Shown one piece after another: positions 37,645 to 48,169 of a DNA stretch of 64,000 nt. The notes beneath the pieces were generated by a model, which was given only the letters and a program-made list of their open reading frames with translations, ran no database searches and was not told the origin of the DNA. The translations under genes were made by a program, and so were the position numbers. Source of the DNA: Dokdonella koreensis DS-123 (GTDB lineage: Bacteria; Pseudomonadota; Gammaproteobacteria; Xanthomonadales; Rhodanobacteraceae); assembly GCF_001632775.1 (NCBI RefSeq), contig NZ_CP015249.1, forward strand, positions 1,964,686 through 2,028,685. Direction: 5' to 3'. Numbering within the stretch: position 1 is the first letter of the stretch; every line of letters begins with the position of its first letter.

Positions 37645-38664
37645 TTACTTGATCTTGGCGGACCAGTAGGCGGTGACCTGCTCGACCAGCGTGGCCGGCA
37701 GCGGCACGTAGTCCAGCGCGGAGGCCTGGGTCTTGCCTTCGCTGTAGGCCCAGGTGAAGAACTCGCGGGCGGCCTTGGCGCGCTCGGCATCCTTCGGCTG
37801 GGCGTGCATCAGGATGAAGTTGGTGGCGGTGATCGGCCAGGCGTCCTCGCCCGGGGCATTGGTGATGACCAGGCTGAAGTCCTTGGCGTTCTTCCAGTCG
37901 GCGCTGGCAGCCGCGGCGGCGAAGCTCTCGGCACTCGGCTGGACGAACTTGCCCGCTTCGTTCTGCAGTGCCACGTAGGACATCTTGTTCTGCAGCGCGT
38001 AGGCCAGTTCCACGTAGCCGACCGCGTTCTTGACCTGCTTGACGTAGGCGGCGACGCCCTCGTTGCCCTTGCCGCCCAGGCCGTACGGCCACTGCACCGA
38101 GGTGCCTTCGCCGATCTTTTCCTTGAACGCCGGGCTGATCTTCGAGAGGTAGTTGACGAAGTTGAACGTCGTGCCAGAGCCGTCCGAGCGGTGGACGATC
38201 GAGATCGTGCCCGACGGCAGCTTCAGGTCCGGGTTGTGCTTGGCGATCGCCTCGTCGTTCCACTTGGTGATCTTGCCGAGGAAGATGTCGGCCAGGACCG
38301 GGCCGGTCAGCTTGAGCTGGCCCGGGCCGATGCCCTCGACGTTGACCACCGGCACTACGCCGCCGATCACCGACGGGAACTGCACCAGACCGGCGTCGGC
38401 GAGGTCGGCGGGCTTGAGCGGGGCGTCGGACGAGCCGAAGTCCACCGTGCCGGCCTTGATCTGCGCGATGCCGCCGCTGGAGCCGATCGACTGGTAGTTG
38501 ATGCGATTGCCGGTGGCGGCGTTGTAGTCGGCCGACCACTTGGACATCAGCGGAAACACGAAAGAAGCACCGGCGCCGGTGACTTCTGCGGCCTGGGTGG
38601 TGCCGACGGCGAACACGGTGGCGAGACCGAGTGCAACCGCACGCAGCTTGATCGAGATGGACAC
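37645..38664 (-). CDS. pstS: Phosphate-binding periplasmic protein PstS
   Basis: A 339-residue binding protein with a Sec signal peptide (MSISIKLRAVALGLATVFAV, cleavage after TTQA or TTQAA). It shows the PstS signatures GAGASFVFPLMSKWSADY, GSSGGIAQIKAGTVDFGSSDAPL and HRSDGSGTTFNFVNYL, whose Ser, Asp and Thr residues bind phosphate. The start is GTG at 38664, eight bases after AAGGAG. The longer frame from 38691 has no ribosome site. Operon order is pstS-C-A-B-phoU. A Pho-box-like repeat lies upstream. Confidence 0.96.
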   Translation of the reverse strand: MSISIKLRAVALGLATVFAVGTTQAAEVTGAGASFVFPLMSKWSADYNAATGNRINYQSIGSSGGIAQIKAGTVDFGSSDAPLKPADLADAGLVQFPSVIGGVVPVVNVEGIGPGQLKLTGPVLADIFLGKITKWNDEAIAKHNPDLKLPSGTISIVHRSDGSGTTFNFVNYLSKISPAFKEKIGEGTSVQWPYGLGGKGNEGVAAYVKQVKNAVGYVELAYALQNKMSYVALQNEAGKFVQPSAESFAAAAASADWKNAKDFSLVITNAPGEDAWPITATNFILMHAQPKDAERAKAAREFFTWAYSEGKTQASALDYVPLPATLVEQVTAYWSAKIK

Positions 38665-38751
38665 GCTGGCGACTCCTTGGGCTGAAAGCAAAAAGGGCAG
38701 ATCGATGCCGCGCTTTTTAGCCCTGGGAGGTTGCAGAACGATGTGGGAAAT

Positions 38752-38769
38752 ATTTCAGTGGCGTTTCAG
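38752..38769 (-). promoter_or_regulatory. Candidate Pho box upstream of pstS
   Basis: On the minus strand, CTGAAAC, four bases, CTGAAAT: two 7-bp half-sites in the 11-bp phase used by PhoB. Each half-site departs from CTGTCAT at two or three positions. The location, 88 bp from the pstS start, fits. The rest of 38665-38899 shows no other feature apart from an isolated GTTTCAG at 38832-38838. Confidence 0.4.
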
Positions 38770-38899
38770 GGGCGGGCGGACGCCTCGGGCGTGAACGAAA
38801 AAGAGCCGCTCGATCAACGCGTTGCGCGGATGTTTCAGCGAAAGGATTTGTTACGATCGGGCCGGCGAGGCGGGTTCAGGAAGGCGTGGCCGGCGTCGT

Positions 38900-39187
38900 T
38901 CAGTCGCCGCTGATGTAGTCCGGTCCCTTGCCGGTGGTCTTCTCGTAGACCCCCTTGCCGGCGCGGCGGTACTGCGTGAAGCCGTGCTTGGCCACGTGGC
39001 TCTCGCGCAGCAGGTGGGCGCCGCCGGAGACCACCTGCGGCGCGGACAGCACGCGCGCCACCGCCGTGCCGCAGGACGGGCAGGCGGTCAGGGGCGCGTC
39101 GGAAAGCCGCTGCAGCAGCTCGATGCCGGGGCCGCATTCGGCGCAGCCGGGCAGGGAATCGACGGGCAGGTAGCGGTAGATCGGCAT
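38900..39187 (-). CDS. FmdB-type zinc ribbon protein
   Basis: A 95-residue protein with an FmdB-like (CxxC_CxxC_SSSS) putative regulatory zinc ribbon. MPIYRYLPVDSLPGCAECGPGIELLQRLSDAPLTACPSCG shows the CxxC and CPSC pairs spaced about 20 residues apart. The tail LLRESHVAKHGFTQYRRAGKGVYEKTTGKGPDYISGD is typical of the family in Xanthomonadales, with a charged C-terminus. Function is unknown. It lies between the Pho region and rnt, 31 bp after the rnt stop on the same strand. Confidence 0.8.
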   Translation of the reverse strand: MPIYRYLPVDSLPGCAECGPGIELLQRLSDAPLTACPSCGTAVARVLSAPQVVSGGAHLLRESHVAKHGFTQYRRAGKGVYEKTTGKGPDYISGD

Positions 39188-39218
39188 GGCAGCAGCATGC
39201 GGCCGGCGGCCGGCCGGA

Positions 39219-39866
39219 TCAAGCCGCGCCGTTGTGGCGCGTCCAGGCGTCGTCCATCTGCTTCCAGCGGTTGACGATCCGGCAGAACAGCTCGGCCGTG
39301 CGCTCGGTGTCGTAGACCGCCGAGTGCGCCTCGTTGGCGTCCCACTGGAAGCCGGCGCTGACCATCAGCTTGCTGAGCACGGTCTGGCCGTAGGCCAGGC
39401 CGCCCAGCGTCACCGTGTCGAAGCAGCTGAACGGATGGAACGGGCTGCGCTTGTGCGCGGTCCGGCGGATCGCCGCATTGAGGAACCCCAGGTCGAAGGC
39501 CGCGTTGTGGCCGACCAGGATCGCGCGCTGGCAGTCCGCCTCGCGCAGCGCCTTGCGCACCGGCGTGAAGATGTGGTCCAGCGCCGCGCGTTCTTCCAGC
39601 GCGTTGCGGAACGGATGGTCCGGGTCGATGCCGGTGATCTCCAGCGCGCGCGGGTCGATGTTGGCGCCCGGGAACGGCACCACATGGGTGGAGACTGCCG
39701 GCTGCGGGTGCACGGTGCCGTCGGCATCCATGCCGATGACCACGCAGGCGATCTCGAGCAGGGCGTCGCGCTCGGCGTCGAAACCGCCGGTCTCGACATC
39801 GACGACGACAGGAAGATAGCCCCGGAAGCGCTCGGCGATGCGCCGGGGAGAAGGCGATTGCGGCAT
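39219..39866 (-). CDS. rnt: Ribonuclease T
   Basis: A 215-residue DEDD-family 3'-5' exoribonuclease (E. coli 215) that matures tRNA CCA ends and 5S/23S rRNA. Motif Exo I is [11 protein letters not shown] (Asp23, Glu25), Exo II is [13 protein letters not shown], and Exo III is [15 protein letters not shown] with the catalytic His and Asp. The substrate-binding segment [33 protein letters not shown] is RNase T specific and separates it from DnaQ proteins. ATG 39866 is chosen for the match to family length. Confidence 0.95.
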   Translation of the reverse strand: MPQSPSPRRIAERFRGYLPVVVDVETGGFDAERDALLEIACVVIGMDADGTVHPQPAVSTHVVPFPGANIDPRALEITGIDPDHPFRNALEERAALDHIFTPVRKALREADCQRAILVGHNAAFDLGFLNAAIRRTAHKRSPFHPFSCFDTVTLGGLAYGQTVLSKLMVSAGFQWDANEAHSAVYDTERTAELFCRIVNRWKQMDDAWTRHNGAA

Positions 39867-39910
39867 CCGTGGAGGATAGCGGATCGCATCCGTCCGGCGA
39901 TACCGGGGCG

Positions 39911-40678
39911 TCAGCGCGGCGCGGTACCGAGGATCACGCCGTGGCGTCGCAGGTCCGCCAGTATCGCCAGGCCCGATTCGCGCAGCGCCGGCGCGTCGCG
40001 GCCCAGGCGGTCGAGCAGCGCGGCCACGCGGGCGCGTCCCGGTTGTAGCGGCGGGGTCTGCAGGGTTTCCAGCAGCAGCGCGGTCAGTGCGTCGATCTCC
40101 AGGAAGCGCACGTCACCGGCCGCGTCACGCACCAGCACGATCAGGGTCGGCTGCGCCGGCACCTCGGCCGGCACCGCGCCCGGGCCGATCCGGTGCACCG
40201 GGTAGCGGTAGGCCAGCAGGCGCACCAGCGGCGAGAGCACCGGCACGCCGTCGACGACGTCGCCGTCCCGATCGTGCGGCACATCGGCGAGCGTCGCCTC
40301 GTCCAGTGCCAGCGCCAGCTCGCTCCATTCGTAGTGCGCCAGCTCGGCCAGGAACGGCGGGTCGTCCGTGCCCGCGCGCGCGCGCGCCTCCAGGAAGCGC
40401 ACGAACTCGCGGCCGATCTCCGGGAACAGCGGCGTGTGGCTGCGGTGGTCGCGCAGGAACGCCCGCACGCGCGCGTGCCAAGCCGCCTCCGCGTGCAGGC
40501 TGCGGATAACCGGGAAGTTGCCGGCCAGCAGGCTTTCGAGGTTGTTGAAGACCAGTTCGTGGTAGACCGCCATGCGCCGCGGTGCGACGTCCGCCGGCGC
40601 GGCGTGCCGGTCCGGGTCGCGCAGGTGCGCGCAGAACGCGCGTTGCGCGTTGTCCAGCGATCCGGCCGTGTCAGCCAT
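39911..40678 (-). CDS. DUF2063 protein, RiPP maturation partner (HvfC/BufC-like)
   Basis: A 255-residue protein of the DUF2063 family. In characterised RiPP systems with DUF692 oxidases the DUF2063 partner carries a recognition element for the precursor leader. Features seen are [15 protein letters not shown] at the start, [52 protein letters not shown], and [17 protein letters not shown], the usual DUF2063 core. The C-terminal domain ([21 protein letters not shown]) completes it. It starts within the 3' end of the DUF692 gene (8-bp overlap), so both are cotranslated. ATG 40678 follows the overlap and the longer frame is not conserved. Confidence 0.85.
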   Translation of the reverse strand: MADTAGSLDNAQRAFCAHLRDPDRHAAPADVAPRRMAVYHELVFNNLESLLAGNFPVIRSLHAEAAWHARVRAFLRDHRSHTPLFPEIGREFVRFLEARARAGTDDPPFLAELAHYEWSELALALDEATLADVPHDRDGDVVDGVPVLSPLVRLLAYRYPVHRIGPGAVPAEVPAQPTLIVLVRDAAGDVRFLEIDALTALLLETLQTPPLQPGRARVAALLDRLGRDAPALRESGLAILADLRRHGVILGTAPR

Positions 40679-41534
40679 GGGCCAGGCCGCTCGGTGCTGC
40701 ATCCGGAACCGCGGCCCGCTGCAATGCGCGTACCGTCTCCACCTCGGCGACCAGGTGTTCCAGCGGCGGGAAGTTGAAGTCGCGCTCGACCAGGGTCGGC
40801 CGCGGCCCGAAGCGCGCATAGGCCTGTGCCAGCAGCCGCCACACCGGATCGCAGACCGGCATGCCGTGCGTGTCGATCAGCAGGGCGTCCGGTTCCACCC
40901 GGTGGCCGGCCACGTGGATCCAGGCGATCCGCTCGCCGGGCAGGGCGGCTAGGAATGCCTCGGCGTCGTAGCCGTGGTTGGTGGCGTTGACATAGATGTT
41001 GTTGACGTCGAGCAAGAGGTCGCAGTCCGCCTCGGCCAGCACGGCGTTGACGAAGTCGATCTCCGACAGGCGCGCGCCGGGCGCCGCATAGTACGAGGCG
41101 TTCTCCACCGCGATGCGCCGGCCGAGGATGTCCTGCGCGGTGCGGATGCGCGCCGCCGTGTGGCGAACGGCCTCGTCGGTGAACGGGATCGGCAGCAGGT
41201 CGTACAGGTGGCCTTCGTCGCTGCAGTAGGCCAGGTGCTCGCTATAGGCGGCGATGCCGTGCTGGTCCATGAAGCGGCGGATGCGCGCCAGCAGCGTCTG
41301 GTCCAGCGGCGCGGGACCGCCCAGCGACAGCGACAGGCCATGGCAAGCGAAGCGGTGGCGTTCGGTGAAGCCGCGCAACGTGGCGCCGAGGCGCCCGCCC
41401 ACGCCGATCCAGTTCTCCGGGGCGATCTCGAAGAAATCGATCGCCGCCGTCGCTTCGGGATGGTCCTGCAGCGGGCCGGTCAGCGCCCGCCGCAGGCCCA
41501 GGCCGGCACCGTCGATCGGTGCGTGCCGGCTCAT
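40671..41534 (-). CDS. DUF692 multinuclear non-heme iron oxidase (MNIO), RiPP maturase
   Basis: A 287-residue TIM-barrel oxidase of the DUF692/MNIO family (HvfB/BufB-like, same class as the methanobactin enzyme MbnB). Conserved metal-ligand motifs are all present: [11 protein letters not shown] (about 34-44), [51 protein letters not shown] and ERDFNFP. In studied cases these enzymes oxidise Cys side chains to thiooxazole, oxazolone-thioamide or related groups. It lies 7 bp after the putative precursor gene and overlaps its DUF2063 partner, so the three make one operon. Confidence 0.88.
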   Translation of the reverse strand: MSRHAPIDGAGLGLRRALTGPLQDHPEATAAIDFFEIAPENWIGVGGRLGATLRGFTERHRFACHGLSLSLGGPAPLDQTLLARIRRFMDQHGIAAYSEHLAYCSDEGHLYDLLPIPFTDEAVRHTAARIRTAQDILGRRIAVENASYYAAPGARLSEIDFVNAVLAEADCDLLLDVNNIYVNATNHGYDAEAFLAALPGERIAWIHVAGHRVEPDALLIDTHGMPVCDPVWRLLAQAYARFGPRPTLVERDFNFPPLEHLVAEVETVRALQRAAVPDAAPSGLAHG

Positions 41535-41541
41535 CGGGCGA

Positions 41542-41928
41542 TCAGCCCTTGCCGCCGCACTTGCCCTCGCCGCACTTGCCTTCCATGCCCTTCTTGGCGG
41601 CCATGGCCGCGTCGAACTCCGCCTTGCTGATGCTGCCGTCGCTGTTGGCGTCGAGCTTGGCGAAATGGTCGGCCTTGTCCGGCTTGGCCGCGGTCCACTC
41701 CGCCTGCGAGATGGCGCCGTTGCCGTCGGTGTCGAGCTTGTCGAAACCGCACTTGCCTTCGCCGCACTTGCCTTCCTTCGCCTTGTCGTCGTGGGCCGCC
41801 ACCAGGTAGCCGGTGCCGAGGTCCTTGGCCTTGAAGCCGTCGCTGGCCAGGGCGAGCTGGGCGAGCGAAAGCGAACCGAGCAGGGCGCCGCCGATGACGG
41901 CGGCCGGTTTCACGAAGTTCTTCGACAT
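41542..41928 (-). CDS. Exported EGKCG/EF-hand RiPP precursor (HvfA-like)
   Basis: A 128-residue protein with a Sec signal peptide (hydrophobic core [17 protein letters not shown], cleavage near residue 29). The mature part has two tandem [10 protein letters not shown] blocks (52-61 and 116-125), holding the only four cysteines. Between them are two canonical EF-hand loops, [12 protein letters not shown] (66-77) and [12 protein letters not shown] (93-104). EGKCG is the described modification site of HvfA-type precursors of MNIO enzymes, which gain copper-binding groups. The EF hands suggest an added Ca2+-dependent or structural core. AAGGAGAGC precedes the ATG. This is the first gene of the operon with the DUF692 and DUF2063 genes. 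Confidence 0.82.
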   Translation of the reverse strand: MSKNFVKPAAVIGGALLGSLSLAQLALASDGFKAKDLGTGYLVAAHDDKAKEGKCGEGKCGFDKLDTDGNGAISQAEWTAAKPDKADHFAKLDANSDGSISKAEFDAAMAAKKGMEGKCGEGKCGGKG

Positions 41929-42106
41929 GGGTGCTCTCCTTCAATGGGTGGGCAGATCTGCGGATGGGCCGCCCGAAGACGCAAACGTGCCGGGTGCGCG
42001 CGAGCGGCCGCTGAACATACTGAGGCCCAGATGAAGCGGACCGCAATACGACGTGCTGCATCGCAGCGGTCCGGCCGGGGGCTGATTGCCGCGCCCTGTA
42101 ACGAGC

Positions 42107-42135
42107 TTGTCATCAATCATCCATGTGCCTGTCAT
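42107..42135 (+). promoter_or_regulatory. Pho box (three in-phase half-sites) for the porin gene
   Basis: TTGTCAT (42107-42113), CATCCAT (42118-42124) and CTGTCAT (42129-42135) are spaced exactly 11 bp apart, as in PhoB-bound promoters. The third is a perfect half-site and the first matches at 6 of 7 positions. The sites sit about 115 bp before the porin ATG, in the 323-bp gap that also holds the start region of the divergent RiPP operon. The remainder of that gap (41929-42251) has no other clear element. Confidence 0.65.
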
Positions 42136-42251
42136 CGACCGCGCCCATCCTGCCGCCCGTCGCAGCGTTAACGATTCGTGAGGGCTTACGCCCGGATTCT
42201 GCGATCGCTGCCTTCCGTTCCTTCAATCCGCCCTCGGGAGCCCAAGAGCCC

Positions 42252-43379
42252 ATGCGTCCGCACCTGCTTGCCGCCGCTATCGCCACCGTCCTTTCCACTT
42301 TTGCCCTTTCCGCCAAGGCGGACGTCACGCTGGACGAGATCTTCGGCCACAAGATTTCGCTCGAAGGCCTGATCCAGTCCGACTACACCCAGTACGACGA
42401 CGACATCACCACGCTGGAAGACGACGGCGAGCTGCGCCGCGCCGAGATCGTGCTCAAGGGCAAGGCGACCAACTGGGAGTGGGTGGTCGGCTACGACGCC
42501 AGCACCCGTAACGACAAGTTCCTCGACGTCAACGCCAAGTTCAAGCTCGGCAGCAAGCTGAGCTGGACCGTGGGCCAGTTCAAGCAGCCCAACAGCATGG
42601 AAGAGCTGTCGAGCACCAAGAACAACGACTTCGTCGCCAAGGCGATGGTCACCAGCACCTACTCGCCGGGTCGCCGCGTCGGCACCTCGCTGGTGTGGAC
42701 CGATACGCTGTGGACCCTGACCGGTAGCGTGTTCGGCGACGAGATCACCACCGGCGGCGGCGAAGGCAACGGCTTCGGCGGCCGCTTCACGTTCGCGCCG
42801 ATCAACACCGACGGCAACGTCCTGCACTTCGGTCTGTCGGGCATCACCTACGACACGCACAACGACGAAGCGCGCGTGCGCGCCCGTCCCGGCATGGACA
42901 TGAGCACCACGCCGCGCCTGATCGACTCGGGCACGCTGCGTGACGCCGACGACGTCACCACCTACGGCCTGGAAGGCGGCTGGGTGGCCGGCCCGTTCAA
43001 GATCAACGCCGAGTACTTCGAGTCGACGATCGCCCGCCACGCCCACTCGGACTACACCACCGACGGCTGGTACGCCTCGGGCCTGTGGAACCTCACCGGC
43101 GAGACCTGGGGCTACCGCAACGGCGTGTTCACGACCAACAAGGCCGGCCACGGCGGCTACCTGGGCATGTGGCAGCTCGGCCTGCGCGCCGAAGAGCTGA
43201 ACCTCAAGGACGGCGGCGTCAACGGCGGCAAGGAGACCAACTACACGCTGGGTCTGAACTGGTATTTCCGCCAGAACTTCAAGTTCATGCTGAACTACGT
43301 CAAGACCGACATCGACCGTCCGAACGGCACCACCGAGAAGCCGAGCGCGCTGGAACTGCGCGGCCAGCTGTACTGGTAA
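42252..43379 (+). CDS. Phosphate-type outer membrane porin (OprO/OprP family)
   Basis: A 375-residue beta-barrel protein with signal peptide MRPHLLAAAIATVLSTFALSAKA. It is an OprO/OprP-type porin: short N-terminal part, then alternating strands (RAEIVLKGKATNWEWVVGYDAS, KFLDVNAKFKLGSKLSWTVGQFKQPNSMEELSS). The final strand ends in LRGQLYW, with aromatic C-terminal Trp as in many barrels. In Pseudomonas OprP/OprO are phosphate-starvation induced. Here a Pho box lies upstream and the pst operon is nearby. ATG 42252 is chosen because it opens the signal peptide. An in-frame ATG at 42123 falls within the Pho box. Confidence 0.9.
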   Translation: MRPHLLAAAIATVLSTFALSAKADVTLDEIFGHKISLEGLIQSDYTQYDDDITTLEDDGELRRAEIVLKGKATNWEWVVGYDASTRNDKFLDVNAKFKLGSKLSWTVGQFKQPNSMEELSSTKNNDFVAKAMVTSTYSPGRRVGTSLVWTDTLWTLTGSVFGDEITTGGGEGNGFGGRFTFAPINTDGNVLHFGLSGITYDTHNDEARVRARPGMDMSTTPRLIDSGTLRDADDVTTYGLEGGWVAGPFKINAEYFESTIARHAHSDYTTDGWYASGLWNLTGETWGYRNGVFTTNKAGHGGYLGMWQLGLRAEELNLKDGGVNGGKETNYTLGLNWYFRQNFKFMLNYVKTDIDRPNGTTEKPSALELRGQLYW

Positions 43380-43388
43380 GCCTCGCGA

Positions 43389-43449
43389 ACGCCGCGGTGG
43401 TCGCCGCGGCGTCGCTTCCGAAGCCGGGCCGATACGTCGGTCCGGCTTC
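43389..43449 (+). terminator. Tandem hairpins after the porin gene
   Basis: Two stems: 9 bp (43389-43397 with 43404-43412), then 13 bp with one G-T pair (43420-43432 with 43437-43449) and a TACG loop, followed by CTTCGTTT. They end the porin message before the 362-bp gap (43380-43741) that also holds the gyrA promoter and leader. No other coding signal was seen in that gap. Confidence 0.6.
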
Positions 43450-43647
43450 CTTCGTTTCGGCGATGGCCCCGGTCTGGCCCGGCCGGCGGACTCCTGCACG
43501 CACGCACCGGCCCTCTGGCGCCATCGCCGCCGCCTGCCGCCGTACCCCGGCGTAGGTCTGGGCGCGGCCGCGGGGTTTCGCGCCCTGCCGCAACACGCCT
43601 AAGTGGTTCCCGCGACGCGGGTTTCCGGGCGGCCGGCATGGCCGTTG

Positions 43648-43656
43648 TGTTACAAT
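43648..43656 (+). promoter_or_regulatory. Extended -10 promoter of gyrA
   Basis: TGT followed by TACAAT (43651-43656, 5/6 to the -10 consensus), so the TGn extended form is present. No convincing -35 is seen 17 bp upstream, as is usual with extended -10 promoters. Predicted 5' leader is about 80 nt. Confidence 0.5.
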
Positions 43657-43675
43657 GCGCGGTCGGATTCGCACC

Positions 43676-43719
43676 GTGTGCGCATCCGCCCGATGCCCCG
43701 TTCGGGGCCTTTGGCACAC
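43676..43719 (+). promoter_or_regulatory. Nested hairpin in gyrA 5' leader
   Basis: GTGTGC (43676-43681) pairs with GCACAC (43714-43719) around an inner GCCCCG/CGGGGC stem (43695-43700 with 43703-43708). It could slow translation or stabilise the message. No family was recognised. Confidence 0.35.
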
Positions 43720-43741
43720 ACACTCCAGGAAGACCCGCTCG

Positions 43742-46345
<2,604 letters not shown>

Positions 46346-46351
46346 CGGACC

Positions 46352-46383
46352 GGCCGATCGCGCCTTCCGGGGCGCGATCGGCC
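46352..46383. terminator. Bidirectional terminator-like hairpin between gyrA and adhP
   Basis: A perfect 13-bp stem (46352-46364 with 46371-46383) with a 6-base loop lies between the convergent gyrA and adhP. There is no T-run on either side. The strong stem and convergent setting support a terminator role. Confidence 0.55.
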
Positions 46384-46390
46384 ATCGGCG

Positions 46391-47419
46391 TCAGGCCGCC
46401 AGGTCCAGCACCACGCGGCCTTCGATGCGCCCCTGGCGCATCCGGTCGAACACCTCGTTGATGTTATCGAGCCGGTCGGTCGTCACCGTGGCCTTGACCG
46501 CGCCGCGCGCCGCGAACGCGAGCGATTCCTCCAGGTCCAGCCGCGTGCCGACGATCGAGCCGCGCACGGTGATGCCGTTGAGCACCATGTCGAAGATCGA
46601 CAGCGGGAAGTCGCCCGGCGGCAGGCCGTTGAGCGACACCGTGCCGCCGCGGCGGACCATGCCCAGCGCCTGCTCGAAGGCCTTGGGCGACACCGCCGTC
46701 ACCAGCGCGCCGTGCGCGCCGCCGATCGTCTGCTTCAGGTACGCCGCCGGATCGGTCGTCCGCGCGTTGACCGTCACCGTCGCGCCCAGCGTGCGCGCCA
46801 GCGCCAGCTTGGCATCGTCCACGTCCACCGCCGCCACCTGCAGGCCCATCGCGCGTGCGTACTGCACCGCCATGTGGCCCAGGCCGCCGACGCCGGAGAC
46901 CACCACCCACTGGCCGGGCTTCGTGTCGGTGACCTTGAGGCCCTTGTAGACCGTGACCCCCGCGCACAGCACCGGTGCCGCCGCGACGAAGTCCAGCCCA
47001 TCCGGCAGGTGGCCGACGTAGGCCGCATCCGCCAGCGCGTATTCGGCGAAGCCGCCGTTGACCGAATAGCCGGTGTTGCGCTGGCTCTCGCACAGCGTCT
47101 CCCAGCCGCCGAGGCAGTGCGGGCAGGTGCCGCAGGCCGAGTACAGCCACGGGATGCCGACGCGATCGCCCTCGCGCACGTGGCGGACACCGGCGCCCAC
47201 CGCCACGACATGGCCCACGCCCTCGTGGCCCGGGATGAACGGCGGTGCCGGCTTCACCGGCCAGTCGCCCTCGGCCGCGTGCAGGTCGGTATGGCAGACG
47301 CCGCAGGCGGCGATCTTCACGAGGATCTCGCCGGCACCCGGTGTCGGGACCGGCACGTCCTCGATCGACAGCGGCTGGCCGAACGCGCGCACGACGGCGG
47401 CTTTCATCATCTTGGGCAT
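46391..47419 (-). CDS. adhP: Zinc-dependent alcohol dehydrogenase AdhP
   Basis: A 342-residue medium-chain zinc alcohol dehydrogenase (E. coli AdhP 336). The catalytic zinc site is [17 protein letters not shown] plus GHEGVGHV. The structural zinc cysteines are [16 protein letters not shown], all four present. The NAD-binding fold has [20 protein letters not shown]. Other AdhP-like matches are [31 protein letters not shown] and the end [14 protein letters not shown]. Substrates are likely short-chain alcohols and aldehydes. AGGAGCTACCC precedes the ATG. Confidence 0.93.
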   Translation of the reverse strand: MPKMMKAAVVRAFGQPLSIEDVPVPTPGAGEILVKIAACGVCHTDLHAAEGDWPVKPAPPFIPGHEGVGHVVAVGAGVRHVREGDRVGIPWLYSACGTCPHCLGGWETLCESQRNTGYSVNGGFAEYALADAAYVGHLPDGLDFVAAAPVLCAGVTVYKGLKVTDTKPGQWVVVSGVGGLGHMAVQYARAMGLQVAAVDVDDAKLALARTLGATVTVNARTTDPAAYLKQTIGGAHGALVTAVSPKAFEQALGMVRRGGTVSLNGLPPGDFPLSIFDMVLNGITVRGSIVGTRLDLEESLAFAARGAVKATVTTDRLDNINEVFDRMRQGRIEGRVVLDLAA

Positions 47420-47642
47420 GGGTAGCTCCTGGGCGTAGGGGGAGGCGTCGGCTCGCCGCTCCGCACGGCGCGGTGCGTGCGCGGAGCGGCGGCCCGTGCG
47501 GCCAGCCTCGCGCTACGGCGCTGGCGGTGCCTTGATGCAGGTCAACGGAGCGGGTGGTGGGGCGCGTTCCCAGGCCGGCAGGGCGGGCGATCCAGCCTCG
47601 GTGCGCTGCGGCAGGGTTCGGCGGCCGTCCAGGCGATACTCG

Positions 47643-47697
47643 ATAGTGTCGTTATTATTTCCTTTTATTGAAGATAGAGATAGAATAACGACACTAT
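47643..47697. promoter_or_regulatory. AT-rich inverted repeat operator of hipBA
   Basis: ATAGTGTCGTTATT (47643-47656) is repeated in perfect inverted form at 47684-47697, with arm starts 41 bp apart (about four helical turns). The right arm overlaps the hipB ATG. A TAGAAT -10-like element lies at 47681-47686, which would place transcription start a few bases before ATG (near-leaderless message). Very likely the autoregulatory HipB site. Confidence 0.65.
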
Positions 47698-48169
47698 GGC
47701 CAAGAAGACTGCCCCATTGCTGCCCGCTACCGAACGCCGGCTGCAGGCGTTCGCGGAACGGTTGCGCCTGGCGCGCCTGCGGCGCCGGCTGACCGCCCGG
47801 CAGGTGGCCGAGCGCGCCGGGATGACCCCAGCCACGCTGCGCAACCTCGAGCGCGGCAATGCCGGCGTGACGATCGGCGCCTACCTGGCCGTCATGCAGG
47901 TGCTCGGCATCGAAGCCGATCTCGCGCTGCTGGCCGCGGCCGATACGCAGGGGCGCCAGTTGCAGGACGCCCGCCTGCCACCCGCACGGTCCGCCGCCCG
48001 CGAGGCCGGTGCGCGGCCGCGCCGGCGGCCTGCGGGCGCACCGGTACCACCAGCGGCGACATCCCATGTGGCCGAGCCGGACTGGATCGCCGACGGCGAT
48101 TTCGCCAGCGCCGACGCGCTGGCGGCCCTGATCGCCCCGCCGCGACCTAAGCGCACGCCGCGCGCATGA
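47696..48169 (+). CDS. HipB-like XRE antitoxin/regulator
   Basis: A 157-residue protein with an XRE-type helix-turn-helix (LTARQVAERAGMTPATLRNLERGNAGVTIGAYLAVMQVLGI, about residues 36-76). It is followed by a Pro/Arg/Ala-rich 60-residue extension and an acidic end (EPDWIADGDFASADALAALIA), possibly a toxin contact segment. It overlaps hipA by four bases (ATGA), the usual antitoxin-toxin arrangement. It begins directly at the right arm of the inverted repeat with no Shine-Dalgarno sequence. HipB homologues are usually 70-110 residues, so the extension is notable. Confidence 0.8.
   Translation: MAKKTAPLLPATERRLQAFAERLRLARLRRRLTARQVAERAGMTPATLRNLERGNAGVTIGAYLAVMQVLGIEADLALLAAADTQGRQLQDARLPPARSAAREAGARPRRRPAGAPVPPAATSHVAEPDWIADGDFASADALAALIAPPRPKRTPRA

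Noticed and set aside
42123-42251. A longer porin start at the ATG at 42123
   Set aside because: It lies within the Pho box and would put a non-signal segment before an obvious signal peptide.
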